This document shows positions 23,741 through 36,330 of a stretch of DNA of 64,000 nucleotides, one piece after another. Both the position numbers and the translations under genes were made by a program. Positions within the stretch are counted from its first letter, which is position 1, and each line of letters opens with the position of its first letter. The notes under the pieces were generated by a model, which was not told the origin of the DNA, ran no database searches, and saw only the letters and a list, made by a program, of their open reading frames with translations. Source of the DNA: Panorpa germanica. Its lineage: Eukaryota > Arthropoda > Insecta > Mecoptera > Panorpidae. The stretch spans positions 6,882,001-6,946,000 of the forward strand of contig OY783205.1 in assembly GCA_963678705.1 (NCBI GenBank), read 5' to 3'.

Positions 23741-26387
23741 TAAACTATACTACCAACACCCATTTGTTTACTTTAAATATACTGATCTACATATTTTTAA
23801 TTTGATTGTCACTATATTTTATTTTAACTACACATTTAGGTTGACATTTTAGGTGAGTTTTAGATATAGCGGTACAGCAGTTTGTAAAGGTATACAGTAT
23901 TAGGAAATATTACTCAAGAGAGATATTCAATTGATTAGGTATGTTCCAAATGTAATCATTAGGCAAGCGCTAAAAATACTTAAATAATATGCACTTATTT
24001 TTGGTAAATTTGAAAGTAAAACGATAAGATATATGCAAGTAAGTTTTCAGAAACGAAGTTTTAATTATTATTATTCAGTTATCTTTAAAGTCTTGTTATT
24101 CATGAAAATTAGTATTTGACATGGTATATATTTTAAAATATTCAAACATAAAACTCTTTCCATCAGCTCGCAATATTTTTTATATCTACTGAAAGATCTT
24201 TTCACATCAACTTTATCTGCTGCTACTTTAGTAGAACTGTATATTATCCTTCCTTCCTTTCTTTCTAAAATGTGATTAAATGTTCATTTTTGTGCCAAAT
24301 GATCCATATTTTATTATACTTTTATTATACATACTTTTTATTTTTTGTTCTACTTCTGGCAGACTTTCTGACAACTCCAAATTTTAAATTAAAATAAAAT
24401 ATAAAACAAAAATATAAACAAATAATTTAATACCTTGCCGGAACATCATTAAAACCAGCTCAAATAAATATGCATTTTATATAAAATATGCAGAAATATG
24501 TAAACGCATGTAAAACTTATAATTATTATTATTTAATTATTAATTATATTAGTAAACTTATAATCATTAGCGTAATGATCACATATTAGGAGATAATGTA
24601 TTACACATATAGAAGTCCCCGATATCAAAATACAACCAAGTATCGTAGGAGGTCGTCGGTGATACAGATTAACATTAAATAGGCCATTGCAAGAAAATTT
24701 AAAATGAAAACGATATTTCCGTACTCATTATATCCTCCTACATTAATGGAAATTTTAAACGACGGATTTTTAATCAGTTAATTTAATATTTTCTTATTTT
24801 TATTTATGTATATTTTTGTAAATTATTCATATTGGTGGACTTGCTTCAATCAGAAAAACATCAGAAGAACAGACCGCATCAATTATGGATAATATATCTG
24901 ATAAGCTGTCTTATTTCAATGATTCTATGATTTGTTTTTATCCCTCCCGACTAGCATTTCATTTAATTCCCGTGTGAATAACGAGCGATTCCTATTCAAA
25001 AACGAAGAACTAAATTTGAACAGGACTACATAAACAGAAAAACTCATAAGATTTCAAAATATATTTACCGTAGCTCTAGGTAAAACATTATTTGTATGCC
25101 TATATATGTTGCCCTGGTTCTCCTGGTGGGATTACCTTGTGCAATCCTATTCATTTGAATTCAATTTTGATCAGACGACCACAGTGTCTAACTCACTCTA
25201 CAACTGCACGTCTACGTAAGAAACATTGTAAACTACTTAGCGAGGGATATCAACTTTGCTGTACTTCAAAGAAAAAAGATAACCGTTTGACTACATACAA
25301 ATGACGTCGTGTGAAAGCTAAAAAAGGTAATTTTAAAGAGTTTGTTAACTGCACTGCACGCCAGCAATTTAGTTTATCAGTATTTAAAATAAGTATTAAA
25401 AAAATTAATCGGTTTTATATTGTGTCTAGAGAAACGTTTTGTCGAACAGTTTTGTCTTTTGTGTGCACACATTCGTGCACTTACTTGAAATTTTCTTTGA
25501 ACCATAGTCATTGAAAGAAATTGCCTGAAAAAAATTACAGACGGCTCTTTAGTAGCTCCTAGTGAGTGTAACTACGCGACTATAACTCTCTAAGATTGTC
25601 TTTGTAAAACATTTGACTACTTAAACCGAAAAACACAATTCGCAGTATTGGACGTTGTCTTGTCTAAATTTCAATATTTATTTCACAATTGAACTGAAAA
25701 TAAACAACTGAACCAATTTTTGTCGAAGTGACATTTCTGTATATGTGGCAAGAATCTCATAGAAAGAAGCACTTTTTTTCAATTTCAAGTTTTCAATTTT
25801 CCTTATCCTAAAAACCTTATTCAGACTATTATGAACAGCTAATTAAAAAATTAGCTCAATCGTTTCAGTTGTTCTCAAGTGATGTGCCTATCAACGAACA
25901 GCACTTAATTTATATTTATGAAGACTTTAGCAAATCTACGATGTTTTCGAACCGGACCAAGAACTGGACATTGGCGGCCCCGTCTACCGCCTACATTAGA
26001 TTGGCCATTATTTCCAAAGATAAAATTCTTTTCGCACTACCCTCCCATTTGGTACCATTGCATAAATAAACAACCTGTGTCAAATTTCAGGTCAATCGGA
26101 TAACTGAAAGCGTGCTCCAAAAGCCTTGAAAATCGAAAAATCCCACAAGTTTTTTTTAAAGTTATTGTCATGTCATACATGATTATTTTAGATTAATTAT
26201 TTTGCAATAAAAAGTCCCAACATTTTTTTTACCAAGTAAATAACTCTGCCCTACATACTGCGAATATTTCAAAAAAAAAATTTAAATGTTGTTTGTGAAA
26301 AAAAGAAAGTCAAATAAAAGTAACATGGTATAGTCAAAGTTACGATAGATCGGCGGTGAAGTATGACTAGGAAATGCCTGTACTAAG
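23741..26387. other. Long AT-rich stretch without recognisable genes
   Basis: Only short open frames without familiar motifs (for example 25092-25304 and 25869-26069). I could not classify this DNA. Confidence 0.4.
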
Positions 26388-26507
26388 ATTTGATGAACGT
26401 ATTTCACTTATTATACAGCAAAATATATTTTATAACAGCGTCATCTATGAGAGCTATTGTGAAATAATTTAAAAATACTATATGTACGAGTATGTTTAGA
26501 AATTATT
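26388..26507. repeat. Copy 2 of the dispersed repeat at 5056-5175
   Basis: Shares GAACGTATTTC, CTTATTATACAG and the GTCATCT block at the same spacing with copy 1. Unclassified. Confidence 0.6.
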
Positions 26508-26796
26508 TATATTGAAATTAACTATTTTCAATTAATTAACTTATTAAAGATTTAGTTGTTATGGTATGGTTTTATATAGGTTTGTTGTCCCGGACAATCA
26601 CTTTGAGGACTAAAAAAAAGGTCATATCCCCAAAAAAGAATTCTTTCGTATGGGGGTGAAAGTAGTATACTCATATTAAAAATCATAAGTTAACTGATTA
26701 TGGATATGTATACGGACATTCATTAAAATTAATTGAACACATTGAATTGAAACGATGCACTTAAAGTGACAACTTGTTGCTATAAAATTGATGGCT

Positions 26797-27360
26797 GACG
26801 ACACAAGTAGTCGAGAGCATTGATGCTTGACTCTGACTACTATGTCTCCGGGTTCGATTCCCGGGCCAGTGTTATATTATCTGGGTTTGGTAACAATCAG
26901 ATTTAATTGGTTATGTGCAACCATAATCATGAATATGAACAAAGAAAACACGATAACAAAAAGAAATAATCGATAAAGAAAATAGACAGAGGAATAAAAA
27001 CGAAAAAGAAGAAGAAGAAACGAATAGTTGAAAGAACAGAAGAGTAGAAGTATACAATATTAGACAAAGAAAAATGCTAATAGAAGAAAGAACCAGAGAA
27101 TGCAATGGGTGTCATCATAGTGGAAGCGATGTATCAGATTATGATGCAGTTGAAATAGAAAAAGATGGATAATGGAAAGAAGCATAGATTGAAGAATTTA
27201 AAATAGAATAAATGAAATAAGCTGATAAAATTGAAAATTATAAACTGTATAGATTATGTCCTATAAAATGTTGATAAAAATGTAATAGATATTAGTTTAA
27301 GTGCTAATAACTCAATAGTTGATGCACTATAAATAAATAAATATTAAAAAAAAAAAAAAA
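26797..27360 (+). mobile_element. tRNA-derived SINE with 13-bp target-site duplication
   Basis: The first 75 bases look like a tRNA-derived Pol III promoter: an A-box-like AGTAGTCGAGAGCATTG and a strong B box GGTTCGATTCC near 26853. A unique body of about 480 bases follows, then a poly(A) tail from about 27346. The sequence AAAATTGATGGCT is present both directly before (26784-26796) and directly after (27361-27373) the element, a perfect target-site duplication. The copy therefore looks full length and moderately recent. At 564 bp it is long for a SINE. Confidence 0.8.
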
Positions 27361-27684
27361 AAAATTGATGGCTAACCACACTTGATACAAATAAATATTT
27401 TAAGCATAATGAAATCTCGAATGAAGTAAACGCGATGCAGTTTAAGCCTTGAATTTGTTGATGTAAAATGACTGTAAAAGCAAACACAAATCTTATTAAT
27501 TGCAGTTTCATACGAATATACCCAATTCCGTTAAAAACCGTGATTTTTATGAGTTGTATATCATTTGTACATTGTCAACAGTGCAGTCCTTGATTCTACT
27601 GCGTCGATCAGATAATCCTTCCGTAATCAATGGTCGTGCTCATGCTATACTTTTCTTTCAAGCATGCACCATAAGAAGAGAATT

Positions 27685-27755
27685 AACAAAGTACCAAAGG
27701 GATCGGTGCTAAGCCCATCGCTGTACAACTATTATATTAACGACTATTAAATTTA
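27685..27755 (+). pseudogene. Short LINE reverse-transcriptase fragment
   Basis: One frame reads KVPKGSVLSPSLYNYYINDY, matching the conserved VPQGSVLSPxLYNxYI..D segment that precedes the catalytic FADD in Jockey-type reverse transcriptases. Nothing more of the element is recognisable nearby. Confidence 0.5.
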
Positions 27756-28041
27756 ATTATATTGAGTAAAAATTTGTTTTCGTAATTTAGCCTTTGAACA
27801 TGAATTACTAAAATATTATTTACAAATATTTATATTTGATCACTTCAGTCTCACCGATATAAGAAGATATTTTTTATTTTATATTATTTTTTAGTTTGAT
27901 ATACATAGTACATTTATATAGGTTACTTTGAATATGGTTTTATGATACCCTGGTACTTTATATATATAATATCGGTGGTTTGTTTGGTTGTTGATATTTA
28001 ATTTTAGGTTCATTGCAAGAACACATGGTGCAGGGCACAAT

Positions 28042-29555
28042 GTTCATGATCCCTTGATCAACTTCAACATAGCAATGAGCACATGACATACCGTAACCTT
28101 GATGTCCAATGTAACAGACGGCCTTGAAAACAATAAGTAATATTTGTCACTGACTACGATAAAGCAGTGGTATGTTCTCCTCATAATATACCGTTGCTTG
28201 GTGGCGCAGTGTACGAAACAGAAATTTGAATTACTAAATAAAGTATTTTCAAAATATTTTCAAACTTCGTCACACGGTTATGATTTAAAATAAATTACGT
28301 AATTGATAGACGCATATATGTAGTTATTATAAAATGTTTTTATTACACATTCGCATCAAAAACTGCTCTATAAATTAATTACGTTATTTATTAAACCTGT
28401 ATTAAATAAGAAGAGGGGGAACGCAGTTACTCTCTGAGAAATAAATTTATAAAATGTAATAAATAATACATACGTCATAACTGTGTAACTCCTAAACCGA
28501 TGATTGAACAGGGTTTAGAACCATAACGAATTAATAACATTAACTTAATTTATTAACTGAATTTGAACATAACGAACTGTATAAATTTGGACGTCAGAAT
28601 CTCAAATATACAATTATTCTTATTCTAATTCGCAATATTATGGAAATTATTAACGATTGAAATAGTCATTTTTGACCATATTTACATTATGGAAAAAAAG
28701 TAAAGCAAAAAATTATAAATTTCTTGACGTTTGATTTTTTTTGTTACCTTGTTATCATTACCACATATATTCAAAGATAAAAAGAGAAGTTTACATACAT
28801 TTCGAATGACAGTGTATATCACGATAATTTTGTAGTATATACAATAACACAATTTTTGGATTTTTAACAAAATAAAAACGACAATAGCATATTACTAGCG
28901 TATATTTCAATAATTAATATTGAAAAGCTCCCCTATAAAATTAATACACAATCCAGATATGCTTATCTCATTAACCATAAGATTCTTCTAAAAATATAGC
29001 CAAAATAGGCAAAAATCTCGAATGGAATGGAACCCAGCCATAGGAATAGGTTACAAATGCCATATAACGGCATGTGTAGTGAAATAATGCAAAACTGAAT
29101 CAAATAAAAATATGAAGAACAAGGTAATGTGTGTTGCCATATGTATATAAGTGTAAACATATTCATTACTTCAATATATATGGTGGAGTATAATTTAATT
29201 ATAAAATACAAAAGAACCTTTAATTTATTTTAGAATGGTTGTCAAAACATAAGATTATCTTTAGCCTTTGAAATAACTAGCCACAACAAAGCCTTCTGTA
29301 TTTTAGAACATTGTTTACGTTATTATTGTTTTCCTAGGCATAAATCACCACCAGAAAATGCTCCGTCAAACATTTGCGCAGCAGCACTATGTATATCACT
29401 AGTATCAGGGCGACATGTTCTGTAAGATACATGAATGTACTCTCATGTTCTCTTGTACACGAAACGGATTTATAAACCGCTCCTTGATGAAGTAAAAATA
29501 CACACCACGCAAAAGTTATTTTTGCTTGCAATGAGTTTTTTAGTTAAGGAAGTTA
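28042..29555. repeat. Unclassified long repeat, copy B
   Basis: Collinear with copy A (21874-23740), but with many substitutions and length changes. See copy A for the matching blocks. Confidence 0.65.
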
Positions 29556-30049
29556 AGTAGTTGACAACATTTGTTACCAATACCTATTTGATTACTTAGA
29601 ATGAAACTGATCAGGATTTTTTGAAATCGGTTGAAACTATTTTTAATTTTGTGAATAACTTTCTATATCCACACACATTTTATTACTATCTACCTACTAA
29701 GATCAATAATTTGAAATACGTTGTCAATACTCATAACAGTTGTTGCCATCGAAGCATTTCCGTAGACAATGTCAATGATCTGATGCGTATTGTCCGACTC
29801 GGACCTAGGTACTATTACCCTAATTAGCTTCTGTGAATGATTAATAATCATTCTAACGAACCTACTACGTTTATATATTTTCTCTTAATATTTAGAGATA
29901 TATGTCAAGACAGGTTTAAGTTAATGGAGACATACAGTAGCAGATCGAATTTATCTTATCGTCAGCCCATATTTTCTAGGTTTGTTTTGCATTGATTTAG
30001 TTCTTTCTTAATGAAAAAAGCTTATTAGACTTATTCTACACAACGTCAC
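29556..30049. other. No recognised gene
   Basis: A plus-strand open frame at 29621-29827 has no familiar motif. Confidence 0.4.
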
Positions 30050-30430
30050 CATAATCTTTTACCGTTTCTCTAATGTGTAACGGGTACTGGTTGTGACTTG
30101 GAGATTTATACTTCGTTAGAGGAGTAGATTTCCATGCTGCCATTTGAATTATTTTAATGAGTTCTTCCAGAGTATCTTCTAAATCTTCAAGTGTCTTGAG
30201 TCGCATGTTGAGACAAATATTTTCAGATATAAGCTGAAGAAAATAGTTATAATCAGTATATTTGCTAACGTTTCATTAAAATTATTGTTTTACTGATTGT
30301 TAAATAATCGTCAAGTCACAAGATTCAACGTGTAAATAGTTTTCCGAGACCCCTTTTGTTATAAATAAATCTAACAAGTCTGGTATTTTCTTTGGATCTG
30401 TTGGCCAACAGATACGTCGGTTCGTGTTAA
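30050..30430 (-). pseudogene. Jockey-type LINE endonuclease-region fragment
   Basis: Read on the minus strand: RRICWPTDPKKIPDLLDLFI, then TKGVSENYLHVESCDL, matching the WP.D..KIPDL.DFF..KGI segment of Jockey endonucleases seen in the two LINEs at the right of the window. After a break come LKTLEDLEDTLEELIKIIQMA and AWKSTPL, matching the linker after the endonuclease. The catalytic SDH segment and the RT are missing. Confidence 0.6.
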
Positions 30431-31022
30431 GTACACAATCCTAAAAAATTAAAATTAAAATATGAATATTGAAAATAATAAAATTAAGTTTAACTCTCAA
30501 AATTCAATACAATTTTATGTTTCAAAATTAGCTCTCACATATAAAATCTAATTCATTTTATATATAAGTTCCCTGTGTTCCAAATTTTTTTGTATATAAA
30601 TAATTCTATTTATTTTACCATTTCGATTTTGTTGTTGTTTGTTGACCGATGTAGGCTGTTGAATATTTATTATATTATTGAAGGGTTTGAGAATTAAAAC
30701 CCAAAAGAAAAATACTGAAGTTTATGATGTGAATTTTAGAAGTCTGATAGTAGAGACTTCATGTTTTGATTATATCAGCCGGCGTTTGTTCTGCGTCCGT
30801 ATGTTTAATTTAGTTAATAAGTGTGCACTATGAGTCTGTCGGAACACTTACCGTTATCTACAAATTACTTATAAGGAGTCGTAATGAAATAATTTCATTA
30901 AGTTTTAATAAAAGTAACAAAGGCAATGTCTAAGCAAAATACTCATTTAAAAATATAATTATTATTAAGTAAATACAGAGTGATATTATTATTTAAACAT
31001 TATGAAAATACAATTTGAGAAA
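30431..31022. other. No recognised gene
   Basis: AT-rich with no supported feature. Confidence 0.4.
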
Positions 31023-31220
31023 TAAGCGATGCATGAGATGTGAAAGAGGACGTGATAAAACTGATCATGACTGCCGTGAAAATTTTAGTGAGAGTTCGAA
31101 GGCCATGGAGCCAGACATGGCTTTTACACAATAAAGACTAAACAGCTAAACGTGTAAAAATTAGGGTGTTAATTGGAGATGATGATTCTAGTAGCATTAC
31201 TAGATTACAGAGAGAAAAGC
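31023..31220 (+). pseudogene. Third Mutator-like transposase fragment
   Basis: Plus-strand frames read NKRCMRCERGRDKTDHDCR, then NFSESSKAMEPDMAF and, after a shift, VLIGDDDSSSITRLQREKAD. The C..C, HDCR.N, SSKAMEPD and IGDDDSS blocks are the same ones found in the element at 2077-4093. The rest is missing. Confidence 0.65.
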
Positions 31221-31914
31221 TGATCATCAAATGAGCTTGTGTCCTATGCCTTAATTTCTAGAAAACTGTACTATATATTGATAAAGTGGGTTACTAGAAC
31301 CTCAAATGTTCAATTATTTTTTAATAATTCTCCTTATATGTTAAGAGATATTAACAATTAAAAAAGTCATTTTGTCTCTTTAATTATTAAAGGGATTCAA
31401 CGTTGTACACATTCGAAGTACATGTGACATCACAATCCTTGTGTAAGGTTACCAACCTTACAGATTATAAATCTCTGCTATATGTATTTATATATCAAAA
31501 TATCAAATTATCAAATAATTCTTTACATTTATTTCAAGGAACACTCAAATTTCAATATTATGTCTGCCGTAACAGGGATAAATAAAATAAAAACTTATTA
31601 TTCTTTGACTTGACTTGATTGTTTGAATACCAACAGCTACAAAACATTACCACAGCACTGACCTACTCAACAAATAACTGAAGTTAAAATGCATTTCACG
31701 TCATACAAATATGGCCGACCATTTCTAGCGCTAAAACTACAATTCAAATTTTTAATTGTTATATCTCCGTCAATATTTAGATATTTAATAAAATATACAC
31801 GTCAATACACATTTATTAACATAAATTTCAATAAACAATTGAAAAATCGACAACTAAAAAATGAGGACACAAGCCCATTATGAAATGGTCTACTTTGAAT
31901 CAAGCTACATTTGA
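31221..31914. other. No recognised gene
   Basis: AT-rich with short open frames at 31403-31585 and 31689-31883 that resemble nothing known. Confidence 0.4.
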
Positions 31915-34570
31915 TTACATTTTGTTGTCAGTCGCAGAGTGGATTAGACATTGGGATTGAATTGTTGTTTTTGAATGATTTATAGCACGATCAAGCGCTA
32001 TTTCGTTCGTGAAAAATAATCGCTGGCCGGTTTCGAGATGCACAGGTAAATGGATAACTGCTGGATCCCGTTCATGAATTGGTAAACCGAAGATACGCCA
32101 GGCAGCTTCATTGGAGCTGATATACCGGACAAATTTGGTAATTCGTAATTTAATCATTTTTTTTATTGGAGTAGCATTTACATTAGTATTTTCAATTCTA
32201 CATACAGCCATATCACTTCCTTTATTCACATACTTGCAAATATATTTGATGCTCTTCACCGAACTGCAGAACTCAACATTATGAGCATGGAATGTTTTAC
32301 TCAACAGAGCTAAATATGGTACCACCCACCAATTGTCAATGTCAAACTTTGCGTTATTGATATTTTTAATGAATGATTGTCCGCTATTATCGGTATTACT
32401 TTGACGATATATTGGATATCCGTTATCATGTGTGACCGTATCGTTGGTGAAATCTTTAAGGAAACGCTTTGTACATTTTCCGTCTACCATGCAAGGCGAT
32501 GAACGATTCAGATTTCCGCATGGACCATGAATCATGTTTGTAGTGACAATATCAAACAGTAATTGATCAGTAGACAGATCTGGAATTTCTGCAGAAATTA
32601 AACTATCGATGTCTTCAGGACGTATTTTGTCGATGAACCAAATCAAAATGTGAGCATGAGGTAATCCTCGCTTTTGCCACTCAACCGAATACATCCAACA
32701 ACGTGTAGGGCCAAATACATGTAATTTTGTAATGAAGCTGATTAAAGACTTCAACTTTTGTTTAAAAACACGTGCTGTAATGTCATGACGATGTATTGCA
32801 TTTTGTCCTGGTAATAGCAATGATGTAATTTCTGGTCATTTTGGATTACATGTAAAAGTAATAAAAAAACACGGCCGTCCATATTCGCGCACGAAAGTCA
32901 TAGCATCCTGTATGTATTCTTGCATGTGACGTGGACTACCTATGTACGATGATGGTAGAATGACAAGAGTTACCAATTTCGGCAGTATCAGCGTTGTTCG
33001 CAATAGGATCTCGCAGGTGAATATATTCTTCCGCAGGCAGCTTCTGTTGGTTATGTCGCAAGTATCGTAGTCGTTCACTCTCTATCTTAACGTACATGTC
33101 CACCATGAATTGCTGGCAAAGCTCACGACATCGTAAAATGATGTTGTCTTGACCGCGTCTAATCATCAAACGACACGCATAGTAATCTTTCGAGCTAACG
33201 TTCTTGTTTCTTTAGGCCCCTGTAATAATATATATTTTAATTAATTGACGATTTATTCTTTAATAATAAATTAATTATATTCTTAATAATGAATGAATTA
33301 CCTGTTACTTAATCTCGTTGTTTAATGTTTATGCAATATCCGTCTTGTCCCTTCCAGAAAATTAGCGGATATTGGAGAGCGTCATATGAACGGTGGGTAT
33401 CAGCAATGAACTGAAGGTTATTCGAATCACTAATCACGATTTGTCGCGTAGCTGTACGGTCGCCAACCATGATTCCAGCAACGTCGTCAAGAACAGGTGC
33501 GTTGAATCTACGTATATGCTCTCCAGCTGGTGTTCTATCAGGATTGATTCCAATAGCGTGATTGTCACTTTGTAGCTTGGCATGTGTGATTTGAAGAATT
33601 TCAACAATTCATTGTGCTCATTTAACAGGGCGTTCAGCTCGCCGACGATGCGCCTGGCAAAAGGTGAATTGAGGTAATTGTAATCGCAACGTGCATTCAC
33701 GCGATTGGCGAGTGCGCGTTCAGAGTCCTCGCCACCCATAAAGTAAATTGTAAAAATTTATGAGATTCGTTTGGCATTGGCAATCGCAACATGCATTCAC
33801 GCGATTGGCGAGTGCGCGTTCGGAGTCCTCGCCACCCATAAAGTAAATTTGTAAAAATTTATGAGATTCGTTTGGCATTGGCAGTGCCTATCACTTTGTG
33901 ATAAACTTGGCCTTTGATTTTGAACGTGGAATTAAATTGTTGACCGTTTGCAGCAATATTTTGAACAATTTCTAATGCTCTGAACGATGTCATTTGGAAA
34001 CATGAATTGAATGTACGAATTGACTTTAGGAACAGGCTAGAATCTGGATCTGTACCGATAAGTAAGCCGTTCAATGGTTCAGGTGGTGTTTCAATTTCCG
34101 TTAGTTGCACTTTTCCTGATGAGCAGGCAACACATCCCGACTGGCTCTTTTTTAAATTTAAGTGCACGACAATGCGGGCATTCCTTGTCCGAAGCACCAT
34201 TGATCACTTTCTAATGAGCATAATATTCAACATCAGGCTCATACTGGAATGCTAATCGAATGTACGAATCTGATGTAAATGCTCGAACTACTTGTTGGCG
34301 TTGTTTGTCAATTGTTCTACGTCTGTTGACTACGAATCTGCGCGCTTCTTTTCGTTCTAATTGTCTTTGTTGATTTCGTTCATCTCGTGACTCTTGCGAT
34401 TGTGATTCACGTAATTGCGCCATTCTCACACGAACATCTTTATTGTCTTGTTGGATTTGTTCGCCTGATCTTTGTGCTCTTCTATCTTGCACGTCTCTTG
34501 ATTTGTTTGTTCGACGACTCAAATTGGACTCTTTGCGTCTTCCTGGCATCGTTGACTGTACATAGAACAT
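31915..34570 (-). pseudogene. Helitron 3, 3'-truncated Rep-helicase remnant
   Basis: Minus-strand pieces run from an Arg/Gln-rich N-terminus (34211-34570, beginning near MPGRRKESNLSRR) through the Cys-rich segment (33859-34200), 33434-33739, 32936-33169/32836-33078 and 31915-32820. The last holds FITFTCNPK just upstream, the HUH motif GLPHAHILIW and KYICKYVNKGSDMA. It stops just after VHLETGQRLFFTNE and TTIQSQC, before the helicase, so the whole PIF1 half and the 3' terminus are lost. Several frameshifts and a 100-bp tandem duplication interrupt it. It is closer in motif wording to Helitron 2 than to Helitron 1. Confidence 0.8.
33682..33882. repeat. Tandem duplication of about 100 bp inside Helitron 3
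   Basis: Units 33682-33781 and 33782-33882 are nearly identical (one G/A, one A/G and one extra T). The duplication disrupts the Helitron reading frame. Confidence 0.9.
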
Positions 34571-34810
34571 ATAAATGACTCAATTTGAAATGCTTATTGT
34601 TGACAAAAAAGTAACCTAATATTGTATTCGTTATGGGTGTGAATTTAGAAGACATTAATGAATTTTTAAGTTAAGTAAATAAATAATAATAGCGAAGCAT
34701 CACAATGTTTTGAGAATGCAGTAGCCACCTCTGATACGAAGAGCTTTTCTAGATTTAAGTAAAATATATTAATAAGAGCCTTTTCTTAAATTTATTAGGC
34801 TTAAATATTT

Positions 34811-35521
34811 TTACAAACCTGTATTATTATTCCTTTTTCTTCTCGATCTTGTTTCTGATACTATTCCTGGTACAACAAATACTTCTTCTGCTGAGGATTC
34901 TCTGATTGGAGACTGATAAAAACCGTCTACCCAAATTGCCCCATTACCTAATGATGAAACCTATATAGTTATGTGTTATTAGTTAATATTATCATAATTT
35001 TTTGGGAATTTATTCACAAAAACTGCATATTACATCGTCCTGTCCAGTTGCAGAAACATTTTCAAGCGTAAATATATCTTCCATTTGGTTCAGTGCAGAT
35101 TCCTAGAAATTAATAATGAATTAATTCACAATGTTTTTATTAAATTAATATTATAAAACTTACATCAAATCCTGCAATTACTGTTAGGTCCGGTGCCCCC
35201 TGTTTTACTGCTGTTGGTAACAGGTCTATAAACCTTTTTTCTGCATCAGATAAAGGTTTGCGCCCAGCATCTTGACATCCATGTATTTTTCTGAACTTTC
35301 TTCTCGTCTCGGTCTTCCACGCGCACAATACCTTTACACAATAACATTGTATATATATATTTATAAGTTATTTATAAAACACATTCATTGAATAATTGTG
35401 AATAATAAGTCATTAAATGAAATCTTTAATGATATACAATAAAACAACTTACTTTCTTCCACTCCGAGATTTCCCTTATTACACCCGATCCACTACAATT
35501 ACGCAATTCTTCTATTATCAT
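34811..35521 (-). CDS. Spliced Zeste/Myb-SANT-like DNA-binding protein gene (partial)
   Basis: Four minus-strand exons join in phase 0 with good splice sites: 35521-35453 (donor GTAAGT), 35331-35164 (donor GTAAGT), 35102-35034 and 34960-34811. The predicted protein has about 151 residues. Exon 1 ends GVIREISEWKK, and exon 2 continues with AWKTETRRKFRKIHG, a Trp-spaced helix pattern typical of Zeste/Myb-SANT-like domains in insect genes; exon 2 also has PLSDAEKRFIDLLPTAV. Exons 3 and 4 are acidic and then end in a basic ETRSRRKRNNN. The first in-frame ATG is at 35521, but an upstream exon is likely because the first helix of the domain is missing. A Harbinger transposase fragment lies 0.5 kb upstream on the same strand, so this may be the second, DNA-binding gene of a Harbinger element. 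It could also be a host gene. Confidence 0.55.
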
Positions 35522-35802
35522 ATGCACATATCCTTTAAATATGATGGATTAGAAGGAATAACTTTATTTTGTCCGGATGTTCAGACAAAAAATCAACATA
35601 TAAATTATATTGAACATTTGAAGTTTTTACTTTTCTTCTGAGCTCCATATTTCTTTAAAATTTTTTGACGAGTGTACACCGTGTATTCGTACTTGTCAAT
35701 TGTTTGAATTTTTAATTATTTGAATATTTTAAATGTCGTGATTGGTAAAATATTTTTAAAATTGATGGCGTCTTAAAATATGTCATCAATACCAGTTTAT
35801 AC

Positions 35803-35931
35803 TTTTTCACCGCTGTTATAAGGACGGTGGAAAATTTTGCATACCGAATACCAATTTAGATATTTTAAATACAGCGACCTTATTATAGCGGTGAAATATT
35901 AAATATTTTCACCGCTGAAAAAATAAGGTCG
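35803..35931. repeat. Long palindrome and related arm (possible element termini)
   Basis: Positions 35875-35900 (CGACCTTATTATAGCGGTGA on) and 35904-35931 form inverted arms around a short AT centre, with TTTTCACCGCTG pairing to the AGCGGTGAAA block and AATAAGGTCG pairing to CGACCTTATT. A third, diverged arm in the second orientation lies at 35803-35827. These may be terminal inverted repeats meeting head to head. Confidence 0.7.
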
Positions 35932-36002
35932 ATTTTTTGAAAAGTTACAGAATAAGGCCCTTAGTAAAAAATTAAGCGATAATATTAAAGCGGCATATTC
36001 AA

Positions 36003-36330
36003 TTAACCGGTAAATCGGTTTTTATTTAATTTATCCATTGTATTTGGAAACTGGATATTTCCTTCCGACATTCCACTTTCATGTACTACATTGATTACTT
36101 GATGCTTGATGATCTTATGTTCTGCCATATCTTGTTGATAACTTCCGGAGGCAAAGAACCGTAGTACAGCTAATATCTTTGATAGAATAATTATGATTAA
36201 TAAAGAAAAGAGTAGTTTGTATATTTGTTTGTAAGAATATGTTTTACCTTTTAATGAAGAAGATCTTGTCTTTGGTTTCATTTGCGGTATTAGTTTATTA
36301 TTCAGGTCTTCTACTTCTTTTGCTTAGACG
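36003..36330 (-). pseudogene. PIF/Harbinger transposase fragment
   Basis: The minus-strand frame contains LIPQMKPKTRSSSLKG and then KILAVLRFFASGSYQQDMAEH, which closely fits the L.aLRFFAtGSYQ..vg segment at the start of Harbinger transposases. It is followed by HESGMSEGNIQFPN. The DDE core is absent and the frame ends at 36003. Confidence 0.55.

Noticed and set aside
26797-26872. A tRNA gene
   Set aside because: The B box is good, but a proper cloverleaf cannot be drawn, and the segment is followed by a body, poly(A) and target duplications. It is a SINE head.
26911-27105. Minus-strand Ser/Phe/Leu-rich frame of 64 codons
   Set aside because: Lies inside the SINE body opposite an A-rich tract; composition artefact.
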